Below are positions 1 to 12,741 of a DNA stretch of 64,000 nucleotides, in pieces. The DNA lies in contig OZ022246.1 of NCBI GenBank assembly GCA_963978895.1, positions 15,004,549 to 15,068,548 of the forward strand, given 5' to 3'. The translations under genes were made by a program, and so were the position numbers. The stretch is from Erpobdella octoculata. Its lineage: Eukaryota > Annelida > Clitellata > Hirudinida > Erpobdellidae. The notes beneath the pieces are model-generated. The model saw nothing but the letters and a program-made list of their open reading frames with translations, was not told the DNA's origin and did not search any database. The stretch's first letter is position 1. Every line of letters starts with the position of its first letter.

Positions 1-2694
1 CGTCCTGCTGACCATACAAGCAAATCTCGGGATTTGATAAATCATGGTGGAATTGCAATTATTTATAAGGATGGCTTGTCTATGACTGAAATTGATCTTC
101 GAACACCAGTTGCGTCATTCGAATTTTTATGTTGTAATATCTCTAGCAATCAGACTGGAGTTGTATTGTTATCAGTCTATCGTCCTGGATCAAAGCCTGC
201 AACCAAGAAATTCTTTGATGAGTTCTGTTTCCTTTTGGAAATATTGTCAACATACCGTAGACCAATTGTTATTACTGGAGACCTGAACATTCACGTTGAA
301 AGACAAAATGATATAATTGCAATGAAACTGCATGAATTGCTAACTTCTTTCAATTTGATTATTCATGAGACAATTCCAACGCATCGGCTAGGAGGGCAGC
401 TTGATCTCGTGATTTCACGTGATGATATGGTAGATCTTCAAGTTTCTGTGCTAGAAACTGGCTTATCTGATCATCTAATGCTATTGTTTCGACTTCCACT
501 CCAAAAACCAACTAAGCCTGTTGCCACTTTTTGGGGACGTTCGTGGGAGAGATTTGATTATAATGCATTCCTGACTGATTTACGTTTGAGTGAACTTTGT
601 CATAATCCAGAAAATTTCGATCATCATTCAACTGATGAACTTTTCCAGTGCTATTCATCTACTCTATCAAAGCTTCTCGATAATCACGCTCCGTTTACAT
701 TAATCAAAAGAAAACCTCGAAATCTACTAACGCCATGGTTTGATAGTGAATGCCGGGCATTTAAGCGGTCCACGAGACGACTTGAACGGATTTATCGTCG
801 GCATCACACAACGGCGAGTAAATCTATATGGATTGACGGCCTGCGGACCATGCGATATTTGTTCCAGAAAAAAGAGCATGAATACTGGGAAGCCAGGATT
901 GCCGCTAATCAGAAAGCTCCAAAAAAGCTCTGGAGTAACTTGTCAACACTTCTTGGTAAAGAAAAGTCCTCATCTAATGTGAGCTCTTCTATTACTCCAG
1001 ACCAATTTGTGAGGTTTTTTCAAGACAAGGTAGAGCAAGTTAGAACACATACAGCGCTTGCAAAGCCACCATCTATACTTTTGACCAGCAAGTTGTTCAT
1101 GGATGAATTCCAACCAGTCACGGCTGAGGAGATAATAAAATTGATAATGGCTGCTCCGAACAAATATTGTTCATTGGATCCATCCCCTACTTGGATTATC
1201 AAAAAATGTTGTGTCCACATTGCATCTTTTGTCGCTTTGATGTGCACTCGATCTTTACAAGAAGGATATTTTCCTGCTAGTCAGAAGTCAGCACTTGTCA
1301 CTCCGCTTATTAAAAAAGACGGACTTGACCCTGCTGACATGAAGAGCTATCGACCAGTCTCTAACCTGACCTTTATGTCAAAACTGGTAGAGCGGATTGT
1401 TGCTAAACGATTGAATGTACATCTAGGTCTTTCTGGCAGTCTCCCAACGAACCAATCTGCGTATCGCCGGTTTTACTCTACAGAATCTGCACTACTCAAA
1501 GTAGTGAATGATCTGGCAGTTGCTACTGATAGTGGTAAGGTGTCGCTACTGAGTCTCTTAGATCTGAGTGCCACATTTGATACGGTTGACCATGGAATCC
1601 TTATTGAGAGACTTGAAAAAACTCATGGCATCTGTGGAGTTGTCTTAAAATGGATTATTTCATATTTAACTAACCGCACGCAACGGGTTAGTGTGGGTGG
1701 GAACTTGTCATTGTCCGTGTCGCTTAGTAGTGGAGTACCCCAGGGATCAGTTTTGGGCCCACTACTCTTTCTATTGTACACCACTGATTTACTTGAAATT
1801 ATTCATCGTTCTGGACTCGAGGGACACTGCTATGCCGACGACACCCAAACATATGTTCACTGCTTTGTTGATGATGCGGAGAATGTTCACCTTCGCTTAT
1901 TGCCCTGCATAGAGAACATTGAACAGTGGATGGCTTCTAATCGTCTAAAACTGAATGGCGATAAGACTGAATTAATCTGGATAGGTGCAAGATCAAATTT
2001 GCAACAGAGTAAAGCAAAAGCCTTGTTAGTTGCTGGGGCTTTGGTTGCCCCCACAGAAGTTGTTCGAAACCTAGGTGTTTATGTCGATTCTGAGCTTTCC
2101 ATGAAAGATCATATATCTAAACTGTCAAAAACCTGTTTTTTCCAACTACGACAACTTAGAACCATACGAAGGTCTCTGACAAGTGAAGCAACACGTCTCC
2201 TGCTGCATTCGTTTGTTGTAAGTAGACTTGACTACTGCAACTCTCTATTTACAGGCTTACCTCTTAGCGCTGTTGGAAAGATTCAACGTATTCAAAATGC
2301 AGCTGCTCGTCTTTTTGGTGGACTGAAAAAACATGATCATGTGGCTGCAATAATGAAAACTGAACTGCGGTGGCTACGTATCTCTGAGCGAATTACCTTC
2401 AAAATTGGGACTTTAGTCTACAAGGCGCTCCATGGCGAAGCCCCCTCATATTTGCAAGAGCTGTGTGTCACTGTGTCTGATAACAATTCTTACTTATCTC
2501 ATTACAGATCTGCTAGTCGTGGTGATCTAGTTGTTCCCATAACTCGAACAAAAACTTACGGCAGTCGAGCCTTCAGTATAGCAGGACCGGCAACATGGAA
2601 CATGTTGCCTGCCAGCATCCGAGAAGCCACTACATTGAGTTTATTCAAGGCCGAGCTAAAGACATTTCTGTTTGCGAAATCCTATCCGAATTGA
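1..2694 (+). CDS. LINE endonuclease/reverse transcriptase (ORF2), partial at 5' end
   Basis: The frame is open from base 1 to the stop at 2692-2694, so the true start lies to the left of the window. Residues are counted from the codon at 34. The EEP-type endonuclease is visible in its C-terminal half: GDLNIH at about 82-87 and the catalytic SDH at 145-147. The reverse transcriptase follows, with LDLSATFDTVDH, GVPQGSVLGP (about 567-576) and the active site YADD at 600-603. The C-terminal part (GPATWNMLP) is typical of CR1/jockey-type ORF2. The protein nicks target DNA and copies its own RNA at the nick. There are no internal stops and all key residues visible here are present, so this copy could encode a working enzyme if its 5' end is intact. 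Confidence 0.9.
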   Translation, partial: RPADHTSKSRDLINHGGIAIIYKDGLSMTEIDLRTPVASFEFLCCNISSNQTGVVLLSVYRPGSKPATKKFFDEFCFLLEILSTYRRPIVITGDLNIHVERQNDIIAMKLHELLTSFNLIIHETIPTHRLGGQLDLVISRDDMVDLQVSVLETGLSDHLMLLFRLPLQKPTKPVATFWGRSWERFDYNAFLTDLRLSELCHNPENFDHHSTDELFQCYSSTLSKLLDNHAPFTLIKRKPRNLLTPWFDSECRAFKRSTRRLERIYRRHHTTASKSIWIDGLRTMRYLFQKKEHEYWEARIAANQKAPKKLWSNLSTLLGKEKSSSNVSSSITPDQFVRFFQDKVEQVRTHTALAKPPSILLTSKLFMDEFQPVTAEEIIKLIMAAPNKYCSLDPSPTWIIKKCCVHIASFVALMCTRSLQEGYFPASQKSALVTPLIKKDGLDPADMKSYRPVSNLTFMSKLVERIVAKRLNVHLGLSGSLPTNQSAYRRFYSTESALLKVVNDLAVATDSGKVSLLSLLDLSATFDTVDHGILIERLEKTHGICGVVLKWIISYLTNRTQRVSVGGNLSLSVSLSSGVPQGSVLGPLLFLLYTTDLLEIIHRSGLEGHCYADDTQTYVHCFVDDAENVHLRLLPCIENIEQWMASNRLKLNGDKTELIWIGARSNLQQSKAKALLVAGALVAPTEVVRNLGVYVDSELSMKDHISKLSKTCFFQLRQLRTIRRSLTSEATRLLLHSFVVSRLDYCNSLFTGLPLSAVGKIQRIQNAAARLFGGLKKHDHVAAIMKTELRWLRISERITFKIGTLVYKALHGEAPSYLQELCVTVSDNNSYLSHYRSASRGDLVVPITRTKTYGSRAFSIAGPATWNMLPASIREATTLSLFKAELKTFLFAKSYPN

Positions 2695-2864
2695 TGATCA
2701 GAGAGAAATTATTTCATTTTTCCTGACATGCTGATTTTTGTATTTTATATTATTTTTTGCTTTATTTTTATTGTTTTGTTTTGTTGTTTTTATTGTAAAA
2801 GGAGCCCTGAGGTGTTACACAAAAGGGCGCTTGAAATCCAAATAAACTTAAACTTAAACTTAAA

Positions 2865-2867
<3 letters not shown>
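1..2867 (+). mobile_element. LINE retrotransposon, CR1/L2-like, left end cut by window edge
   Basis: A non-LTR retrotransposon: one long open frame with an apurinic-type endonuclease followed by reverse transcriptase, then a 170-bp 3' UTR. Instead of poly(A) it ends in tandem AAACTT units (2845-2867) that run straight into a (TA)n array. The short repeated tail is the usual 3' end of CR1/L2-type LINEs. A second, 5'-truncated copy lies at 17914-18443 and is nearly identical, so the family has been active fairly recently. The left end is outside the window. Confidence 0.9.

Positions 2868-2950
<83 letters not shown>
2868..2950. repeat. (TA)n microsatellite
   Basis: A pure (TA)n array of about 83 bp sits exactly between the 3' tail of the LINE and the truncated 5' edge of a Penelope-like element. 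Confidence 0.98.
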
Positions 2951-2951
<1 letters not shown>

Positions 2952-2954
<3 letters not shown>

Positions 2955-3695
2955 TGGTCTGATTTTCACAACGAAATTCTGCAAGTTAAACAACTTTTAA
3001 TAAATAATAATTATTCTAATTCTATTGTTGATGCAACTATAAATAAATTTATGTCACATATTACTGATGAAAAACATGTTTCAAAACCTAATACCAATAA
3101 CTCATCAAATTCTTGTATAATTCCATTATATTATGCTAATCAGATGTCTAATAATTATAAAATATATGAAAAAGTGTTGAAAAACACTGTGTATGATAAT
3201 ATTAAGGTTGTAAATAAAGATAATACACTCAAGTTACACATCTATTATAACAATGGAAAAACTCATAATCTTTTAATTAAAAATAGTATAAATAATGTTT
3301 CTAGCCCTGTAGCACAAACCAACCTAGTGTACCAATTTTCGTGTCCGTTTCCACATGGTCAGGTGGAAAATTACATTGGTCATACTAGAACCATTCTGTC
3401 TCGTAGATTGACTATGCATTGTCAAAGTGGTGCCATATACCAACATATGTCAACACAACATTCAATCATACCATCACATAAATTTCTAATTGATAACACC
3501 AGTATACTAATGAAAGAAAATCAACCCATTAAGTTAAAATTAAAAGAAGCTTTAGCCATTAATAAATATAAGCCTTTAATTAATAAACAATGGTATTCTT
3601 TTGATTTAACTCTTAAACTTTTTGGTTCTCTAAATAGTAATAAAACTAATAATAATAATAATAATTGTTTTAACTCATCTACAACTTCTGTTTAA
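2952..3695 (+). pseudogene. Penelope-like element, 3' part with GIY-YIG endonuclease (5'-truncated)
   Basis: A frame open from just after the (TA)n array encodes the end of the RT thumb (FHNEILQVKQLL, SNSIVDATINKFM), a linker, and a GIY-YIG endonuclease. The endonuclease begins LVYQFSCPF and has the nuclease core as NYIGHT followed by LSRRL and a downstream Glu-containing stretch (KEALAINKYKPLIN). The block order RT-thumb, linker, GIY-YIG is that of Penelope-like retroelements, where the nuclease cuts the target for priming. The RT itself is missing, so this is a 5'-truncated copy. The reading frame that remains is free of stops. Confidence 0.85.
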
Positions 3696-4303
<608 letters not shown>

Positions 4304-4456
4304 CTGTACTTTTTAAAAAAAGTGTATGCATTGCTACACCATTCATCCGATCGTAATGAAATTCTCACACAACCTTGAGAGTCAAGGGGAATCAAATATA
4401 GAGGAAAAAAATTTGAAATCCGTTACAAAATTAACGGAGCGGAGCGGGTGAGCGAA

Positions 4457-4588
<132 letters not shown>

Positions 4589-4608
4589 CATATATATATA
4601 CATACATA

Positions 4609-5062
<454 letters not shown>

Positions 5063-5155
5063 GGAAACATAGCGTTGATATGTTTTTACGAGCCACATAT
5101 ATCAGAAACTTGGATGGCTTACAATCCACCACGAAATAACGAAATATATATATAA

Positions 5156-5283
<128 letters not shown>

Positions 5284-5554
5284 TTAGAAACTGTTTTAAA
5301 GTATGCTACCATAATTTGACGTAGTTATTCAGAAATTCTGCCAAGCTTACAGAAATATTGTTTTATACTTTGTAGGGCGCGAGAAAAACGAACCATAATA
5401 TAGTGGATGTTTGACTGATCGATGTCCTCTTTGCCCACCATACCTTTCCTCCGTAAATGACGTCCATGGAAATAAACAACTTTTGTCGTTGTGATGGAAA
5501 GCCTGAAACGGAAAAATAAAAAATATACAAGCAGAATATTGTTGGAACAGAAGA

Positions 5555-6595
<1,041 letters not shown>

Positions 6596-6631
6596 GCAGG
6601 TAGGGATGTCACGGGTAGTACTTTTTGGAGT

Positions 6632-6838
6632 TTTCGGGTTCGGGTTCGGGTTTGTGAAACTAGAGTTTTCGGGTTCGGGTTCGGGTTTGTGAAACTAGAG
6701 TTTTCGGGTTCGGGTTTGTAAAACTCGAGTTTTCGGGTTCGGGTTCGGGTTTGTGAAACTCAGGTTTTCGGGTTCGGGTTCGGGTTTGTAGTTTTCCAAA
6801 AACCGGGTTCGGGTTCGGGTTCGGGTTCGGGTACTGGC
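6632..6838. repeat. TTCGGG minisatellite inside hAT-type element (left array)
   Basis: Tandem TTCGGG hexamers grouped into units of about 30-40 bp separated by GTTTGTGAAACT-type spacers. It encodes Pro-Asn or Arg-Thr repeats in different frames, which are not genes. Confidence 0.92.
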
Positions 6839-7706
6839 TCATGATTTCAAATTCCTGGATAGATTTTAAATTTACCTAGTATGTATACATATACAAACGA
6901 GAGCAATCAATTCATCCATTGGACATTACACGTATTGAATAAACTCTAACAAGTTATTTTTTTAGCTTTTCAAATAATGTGATTTCTTTGGCCGAAGGAG
7001 GCTTAATCATTTTAGTTCGATCGTGACTCGGTCCGGTCTGATAATCAAACGGATTAGTTGTCTAGCTTACACACTCACCAATAAAATGACCTATTTGTGT
7101 TATTTGTTACGCAAAGGTGATAATACAAAACTTGCGTGGCTTGCGATTAGTATAATACGTTACCTCTTAAATTATTGTAATTATTGAGATTTATTAATTT
7201 TTTTCGCGGCTCGGTCCGGTCGGGTTATCAGGCGGATTAGTGTCCTAGCTTACACATTTGCCAATAAAATAACTGTGGCGCATAGATCATTTATAGACTT
7301 TGCCAGTTAAAGTTTAGGATTATGCAAGATTATCTTTATAACAAAGGGTCTTTGTTATATCAGAAAAACTTTGAGTATATGAATGAATAAATATAAGGTT
7401 ATATAACTGAAGTAAAAAGTTTCGAGTCATGGCTATCCGCGATTTCTTCGACCGAAGGAGGCTTAATTATTTTAGTTCGTTCGCGGCTCGGTCCGGCCTG
7501 ATATTCAAACGGATTAGTGGTCTAGCTTACACAATCACTAATAAAATGACGTATTTGTGTTATTTGTTACGCAAAGGTGATAATACAAAACTTCTACGCT
7601 TGCGATTAGTATAATATGTTACGTCAACAAAACTTGTAATTTATTACAAGCTTTTATAAAGATTTATTTGTTCACAACTCCGAGTTCGGTGATTAGGCTT
7701 ATAAAT

Positions 7707-7920
7707 TTTCGGGTTCGGGTTCGGGTATCAAGTTTTCACATTTTCGGGTTCGAGTTCGGGTTCGGGTATAATGTTTTGTAATTTTCGGGTTCGGGTTCGG
7801 GTATCAAGTTTTCACATTTTCGGGTTCGGGTTCGGGTATCAAATTTTCACACTTTCGGGTTCGGGTTCGGGTATCAGAAAAAGACCGGGTAGAACCGAAC
7901 TCGGGTTCGGGTTCGGGTAC
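7707..7920. repeat. TTCGGG minisatellite inside hAT-type element (right array)
   Basis: The same TTCGGG hexamers as the left array and in the same orientation, with units separated by GTATCAAGTTTTCAC-type spacers. The two arrays are therefore direct repeats although the outermost termini are inverted. Confidence 0.92.
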
Positions 7921-7942
7921 CCATGACATCCCTAATAGCAGG

Positions 7943-8155
7943 GTTACCCGGTGATATTCTATCGTTTTTCTCTTTCTCGCTGCTGCCTCCATCCCCGCTT
8001 GCTCTCCCGCTCGCTCTCCTGCTGGTTTTCGTTTTTCCGCCTCTTCTTTCTTTCCCGTTTGCTCTCTCGCTCTTTGTCGCTTTCCCGCTCACGTTTGCTC
8101 TCCCGTTTCCGCTACAACTCGTTTACCCGTTCTCGCAGTTTTTTATCATGTTTAT
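7943..8155 (+). repeat. C/T-cassette repeat family, copy 2
   Basis: It starts GTTACCCGGTGATATTC, matching the head TAGCTGGGTTACCCGGCG seen at 24074, then TCTATCGTTTTTCTC and a run of CCCGCTTGCTCTCCCG-type units. The hAT element ending at 7934 interrupts its first bases. Confidence 0.8.
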
Positions 8156-8379
8156 TTAAAGACAAAAATGTTATTAACTAAGACACGTCAAACCATACAA
8201 TGACCATAATAAACATATAGGATATTTAGAAGGGACTAAAGTCCCGCTAATTCAAATAGCCTCGTGTTGAAAATCACTGACATGGTGAAAAAAAGTCAGA
8301 CAATTGTTTATTTATGATTAAATGCTTAATATTTTTTAAATTGCAATGTTAACTGTCAAAAGATCAAGCGGTAATGAGT

Positions 8380-9303
8380 TTCAAATACGAGGACCCATGA
8401 AACCAAGAGAGTACAATTTTAGACTAGAGTGAATTTTAGCTGACCTGTAATCAGTGACAAATCGAGTGTTATAAGTATGTATGAAAGAAACTCAATGAAA
8501 AAAAATTGAGAATCCTTGAGGGAGCAAATTATGACGAAATTTACATAAGAATAGTAATGATTGAGTGATGGTAATCTGGTCGACAGATTATGCTGCAAAC
8601 GAGTGGATTCAACGGGTACCGTATATAGAAGATGAAAGATTATTCTAAGAACCCGATTCTGTAAATCATTCAATGGTAAGAGGCGAGATTTATAATTTAT
8701 ACCCCGTACAAAATTACAATATATAAAAATACGGATAAATCAGAGAGTAATAAAAGTATTTGTGTAGGAACATACCATTATATTTTATAAAGTATACCCG
8801 TGTTTTTTGTTACTCTAATGCAAATATATTTTATATGATCCCTCCAGGTAATATTTTGATTAATGTGTAGGCCTAAAAATTTGGTAGAAGAGACATTTTT
8901 AAGTTCTGAATCACCAATATATATTCTGATGCTGTCAATATTTATCCGCTTATGTGGATGATGAAATAATATAAAACATGACTTATCTATGTTTAAAGAT
9001 AACTTATTTCCATGAACCATTTTAATACAGTGTTAATTTTACATACTAATTTATCAAAGAAGTAATCCGAAGCCAGGACTGTGGCATAGTTAGCATATAA
9101 GGTGAAATCAAAAAAAGTTGAAGTATTGACATTTTCGTTAATATATATGATGAATAAAAATGGGCCAAGAATTGAGCCTTGTGGCACTCCGCATTCAAAA
9201 ATCTCAGTAAAAAGGAAATACCATTGTAATAAACATATTGGGATCGGCCTTTCAGATAATCCTGCAGCCATTCAAGAAAAAGATTACATTTCATATTAAT
9301 CAA
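8380..9303 (-). pseudogene. Degenerate LINE reverse transcriptase remnant (jockey/CR1-like)
   Basis: On the minus strand three broken frames follow the order of a LINE RT: an RT palm piece with [19 protein letters not shown] (about 9046-9190), then YANYATV in place of the YADD active site, then NKLSLNIDKSCFILF and STKFLGLHINQNITWRDHI (8778-9010), then LQNRVLRIIFHLLY (about 8640-8673). The same blocks occur in the better preserved LINE at 12.1-13.9 kb. The lost active-site residues and the frame changes make it a pseudogene. No 5' part is present. Confidence 0.8.
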
Positions 9304-9549
9304 GTTTATTGAGTAAAATACTATGAGTTTGCAGTTAAAAGTTTTGATTCTATGGCACGGACGATAACTTCGGTTGAAGTTAGGAATAGTTCTTTCTTTT
9401 TGTGCTGCTTGCGTTGTTTTTTGGAGATTTAAAATTTTTTAGAATTACCGAATTGGAAGATACTTGTGTTAGTAATAACATTGTCATCAACGAATCTACC
9501 GATGAAAAAGTATCGTTTATTTAACAAAACAAATCGTAATCTGCTTTAG

Positions 9550-9636
9550 GACCTCCAGCGAAAAAAGCTAGATTCACCAAAACAAGACCTATTACTAACC
9601 CCGTACATAAAAGTTTTACAGGAGTTGGAGCAAATA
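9550..9636 (+). CDS. Probable 5' exon of the beta-1,4-galactosyltransferase (stem region)
   Basis: Candidate exon between a polypyrimidine-AG acceptor (CTGCTTTAG) and a consensus donor (GTAAGT at 9637). It starts with two bases and ends with one, which joins in frame to the next exon and gives a continuous protein (..GVGAN-I-GPLHL..). It would encode a basic, low-complexity stretch (PPAKKARFTKTR), plausible for the stem between membrane anchor and catalytic domain. No homology supports it. The cytoplasmic tail and membrane anchor of this type II Golgi protein were not found. Confidence 0.4.
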
Positions 9637-9943
9637 GTAAGTCCAAAATTTGTTCTGTAATTTTGAAAGGTAAGAATGGGTGTCAGTTTAGATTCTCACT
9701 TAAAGAAGCATGGGATAGAATACGCAGAGTATTTAGAGGAAAAAGAAGCAATGAAATCGAAAATACATAGTAAGTCTACAAAACGGTTTTTTACGGATTT
9801 AAAAAAACAGGCATTGATAGAAAACTGTTTTGTTGTTAAAGGACGCAAAAATGACAAAAAACCGTGTGCTTTGATTTATTCAGTAGCTCAAACCACGTAA
9901 TATAAAATGTATTTACTGATTTATTAATTTTTCTCGTTTTCAG

Positions 9944-10173
9944 TTGGACCTCTCCATCTTAACAGCTTATTGAACTCGTCAAATTTGACGGATGCCTTAA
10001 CAAATGTGAGGCCTGGTGGCGTATCGGCCCCATATAAATGTCAATCACTTGAAAAATTGGTTCTCGTTCTACCTTATAGAAACAGGCCCGACAATCTGCA
10101 GACAATTCTGCCTTACATGCACTTTTTTCTGCAACGGCAACTTCTCGATTACAGAATCGTTGTCGTTGAACAA
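9944..10173 (+). CDS. B4GALT: Beta-1,4-galactosyltransferase exon: start of catalytic domain
   Basis: Acceptor TTTTCTCGTTTTCAG, donor GTCTGT; 2 + 76 codons. It encodes GPLHLN, a GG..APYKC segment, the family-typical LVLVLPYRNRPDNL and LQRQLLDYRIVVVEQ. This is the N-terminal part of the GT7-family catalytic domain, which binds UDP-galactose and begins the Rossmann-like fold. Beta-1,4-galactosyltransferases add galactose (or GalNAc in some invertebrate members) to terminal GlcNAc in the Golgi lumen. The longer frame reading past the donor into the intron is not expected to be used. Confidence 0.9.
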
Positions 10174-10511
10174 GTCTGTATATACATTAATGTTTTTAAT
10201 AAATATCTTCGAAAATAGAGTGTAAAATTTATGTAATTGTATAAAATATAAATAAAATAAATGAAACGTGAATTTGTTGGTTTTTCAGTGTTTCATTTGT
10301 GAATAATTTAGATATATAACAGTAATAATTTTCGATTATAAATTGTCTTCACCATCTGCACAAAATGTTAAAATGTCAATGTTTTATTTTTAATGATCCT
10401 GTAATGATAATAAAAAAACGTCTAGACCTAAACTAAACAGTTTTTCTACGCACAGAAAAAAATAATAGTTCAAACATGCAGCTCATTATCGATATCTTTC
10501 TCTTTGGAAAG

Positions 10512-10699
10512 ACAGGAAATGCTTCGTTCAATCGTGGGATGTTAATGAACATTGGCTTCAGAGAGGTTTCGGAAATGCAACAAGTGGATTGCGTAATATT
10601 TCACGACGTTGATCTGGTGCCTGAAAACGACAAAAATATATACCGGTGTGGCACTATGCCCCGTCATATGTCTGCCGCTATTGATACCTTCAATTATCA
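10512..10699 (+). CDS. B4GALT: Beta-1,4-galactosyltransferase exon: DVD metal-binding motif
   Basis: Acceptor CTTTCTCTTTGGAAAG, donor GTAAGT at 10700. It begins in phase 0 with TGNASFNRGMLMNIGF, the family block that follows VVEQ of the previous exon. It then has IFHDVDLVPENDKNIYRC, whose DVD binds Mn2+ and the sugar nucleotide, and PRHMSAAIDTF. The exon ends two bases into a codon, completed by the first base of the exon at 19016. All the conserved positions one expects in this part are present. Confidence 0.93.
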
Positions 10700-10705
10700 G
10701 TAAGT

Positions 10706-11015
10706 TCTGTTTTTTACAAACTTTAATTCAGGTTACAATCTCTATTTGTGTGTGTGTTTGTGTATGTATGTGTGTGTGTCTTTCTCTGTACGCAAATCTT
10801 GCAGGTAAAATTTAACCGGCTTTTTAACTAGCTAGGAAGCTGAAACTTTCAGCAAAGCTTTATATTGGATGACAATACATGATTCAATTGAAAAAAACTT
10901 TAGTTGAACATTTTTCGTATTTCTAAATCGAGTGTATTTGAAATCAAAGTTTGTGTTGAAAAACTCGTTTATCCTATACTTGTTTTACATTAAAAAATTG
11001 AGGTGTACGTATTGT
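10706..11015 (+). repeat. Dispersed repeat fragment (C/T-cassette family, partial)
   Basis: Matches, in inverted orientation, the sequence at about 40985-41300 (for example TATTGGATGACAATACATGATTCAAT and CTTTCTCTGTACGCAAATCTTGCA parts), including a TG-rich stretch. It lies in the galactosyltransferase intron immediately after the donor at 10700. Confidence 0.7.
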
Positions 11016-11134
11016 AAGATGAAGATGGCTCATCTTACGTATATTTGTGTAAATAGCTTTTTTATTATCTCTTATTATGTTAATTTGTGTACAAGTATAT
11101 GTATATATATATGTTTGTTTATAAATATGTATAT
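11016..11134 (+). repeat. Short dispersed repeat ending in TA-rich tract
   Basis: About 90 bp beginning AAGATGGCTCATCTTACGTA and running into TATATG repeats. It recurs almost identically at 17745-17835, there too leading into a (TA)n array. Confidence 0.75.
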
Positions 11135-11500
11135 ACTAGCTGACCCAGCAAACGTTGTTTTGCCTTTTAAAGTATTTTGTTTTTTTACTAAGATTTAATG
11201 TACAAAATTATGACAATTTAAAAAAATTATTCTCGAAAAGCAGTCGAGTGTACAATGCCCTGGGGTTTTTAAATTTTTCTATCTATCTTCTCTCTTGCTC
11301 CTGTTTCCTTCCCCGTTTGCTCTCCCGTTCCCGTTTACTATCCCGTTTCCGCTTGTTTCCCCGTCATTTTATCCTTAATGTAAAGTTTTATTTGGCAAGC
11401 GACGAAAACTAAGTTATTATTTGATGAAAGTAATTTAGGTTATGACATTTGCTCAAGTTACTTTTAAAGGAAACGGTACATTTGCAACAAAGATAACAAT

Positions 11501-11555
<55 letters not shown>

Positions 11556-11785
11556 TTATGTGTGTGTGTCTATCTGTTGCTTTTTTGCATTTTCCTATAA
11601 AAAGGACATAATTGCACCTCACTGTTTTTGCAAAATAACTTTTTAATAATTTTAACAAAAAATTTAAATAGCCTAGGACCTATCCTCAGACATACCAACA
11701 GTACACAAAAAATTTCATAAAAATCGGTTCAGCCGTTTCGGAGGAGTTCAATTTCAAACACTCTGACATTTTTTTATATATATAG
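11135..11785 (+). mobile_element. C/T-cassette repeat family, copy 3 (most complete)
   Basis: Head ACTAGCTGACCCAGCAAACG at 11135, C/T-rich cassette (CCCGTTTGCTCTCCCG units, about 11285-11370), a (CA)n tract, and a tail with TCGGTTCAGCCGTTTCGGAG followed by a TA-rich end. No coding capacity was seen, so it is non-autonomous. Comparable head and tail motifs are widespread in invertebrate repeats, but I cannot assign it to a superfamily. Confidence 0.65.
11503..11543. repeat. (CA)n microsatellite
   Basis: Pure (CA)n of about 40 bp followed by a short (TA)n. Confidence 0.97.
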
Positions 11786-11977
11786 ATATATATCTGCATT
11801 TTGTATATATATGTATATATATATTTGTTTTTATATATGCATATATATCTGTTGTTATATATATCATTATATATAATGAATAATATTCATCAAATATATA
11901 TATATATATATGTTCGTTTGTATGTATATATTTGTTTGTATATATATATATATATTTATATATGTTTGTTTATGTAT

Positions 11978-12016
<39 letters not shown>

Positions 12017-12052
12017 GGGTTGTATGTATCTATATATATGTATGTATATGTA
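11786..12052. repeat. TA-rich degenerate microsatellite
   Basis: A mixture of TA, TATG and TTTGTATA units lying between the repeat above and the poly(T) end of the LINE that follows. Confidence 0.9.
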
Positions 12053-12378
12053 TTTTTTTTTTTGGTTTAATTTGTTTATTGGGATGATGATAAGCAAAAA
12101 AAACAGATCACAAAAAAAAGTACAACAAAATAAACATCACCCAAAAGGAGTCTCCCAAGGGAATTACTTTCCATCTAGGGGATATCCTTATAGTAAATAA
12201 TAAAAATAAGAATAAACCACAAACAAACAGAAAACACAAAATCAATCTCAAGTCTTCAGATTTCATTTCAAGAGTAATATAGATTTAGATTAAGGCTATT
12301 CGAGTTGAAAGACAAGCAGAGAAATCAAATCATCAATGAACCAAGAGTTGAGAAATAGGTATATAATAATAAGAAAAG

Positions 12379-12741
12379 TTAAGAATATAGAATTAAGGTA
12401 AGAAACAAACAAGCTGAGAAAGAGACATGTGATAAATTTGAAAGTAAAATGAAAGATTTCAAACATTTTTTAAACAGTGTTATTGATTTAATTAATTTTA
12501 AATGAACTGAAAGGGAGTTATACAACCGAGGTCCCCGACAGCAAATAGAAAAACTTTTGAAAGTAGTACCACAAAAATCAGATCTATAGTTGATTGATGA
12601 TCGCAAAGCAAATGTATGGATCTCCGAAGTTTTCTTGAACATATGAATGAACACATTAGGTAATTCTCCACTATTATATTTGAACATAAAAAGGCAAATT
12701 TGAAATTTATTTAATTGATATATGTTTAGAAGATCATTCAC
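12379..12741 (-). pseudogene. LINE ORF2 C-terminal part (after frameshift)
   Basis: Continues the LINE protein in a different frame: [57 protein letters not shown]. These are the usual C-terminal blocks of jockey/CR1-type ORF2. The overlap with the preceding frame at 12734-12741 pinpoints a single small insertion or deletion. Confidence 0.8.

Larger units (their letters stand above)
6601..7934. mobile_element. Non-autonomous hAT-type element with 8-bp target-site duplication
   Basis: The termini are inverted: TAGGGATGTCACGGGTA at 6601 and its near-complement ending at 7934. The flanks carry the identical 8-bp ATAGCAGG (6593-6600 and 7935-7942), a duplication length diagnostic of hAT transposition. 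The 1334-bp body has no transposase. Inside each end is an array of TTCGGG units (about 6632-6835 and 7707-7920). The middle holds a diverged direct duplication (about 6975-7165 and 7430-7620) plus a partial third copy at 7205-7280. It is inserted in a copy of the C/T-cassette repeat family (7943 onward). Confidence 0.88.

Noticed and set aside
2790..3000. Tyr-Ile repeat proteins over (TA)n arrays (also at 4.2, 5.0, 6.5, 13.9, 54.9, 59.8 kb)
   Set aside because: They are simply translations of (TA)n in any frame on either strand; no start context, domain or flanking coding signal.
9676..9900. Frame of 74 codons starting with a good ATG
   Set aside because: It lies in the intron between the tentative 9550-9636 exon and the 9944 exon of the galactosyltransferase, has no domain, and overlaps another open frame.
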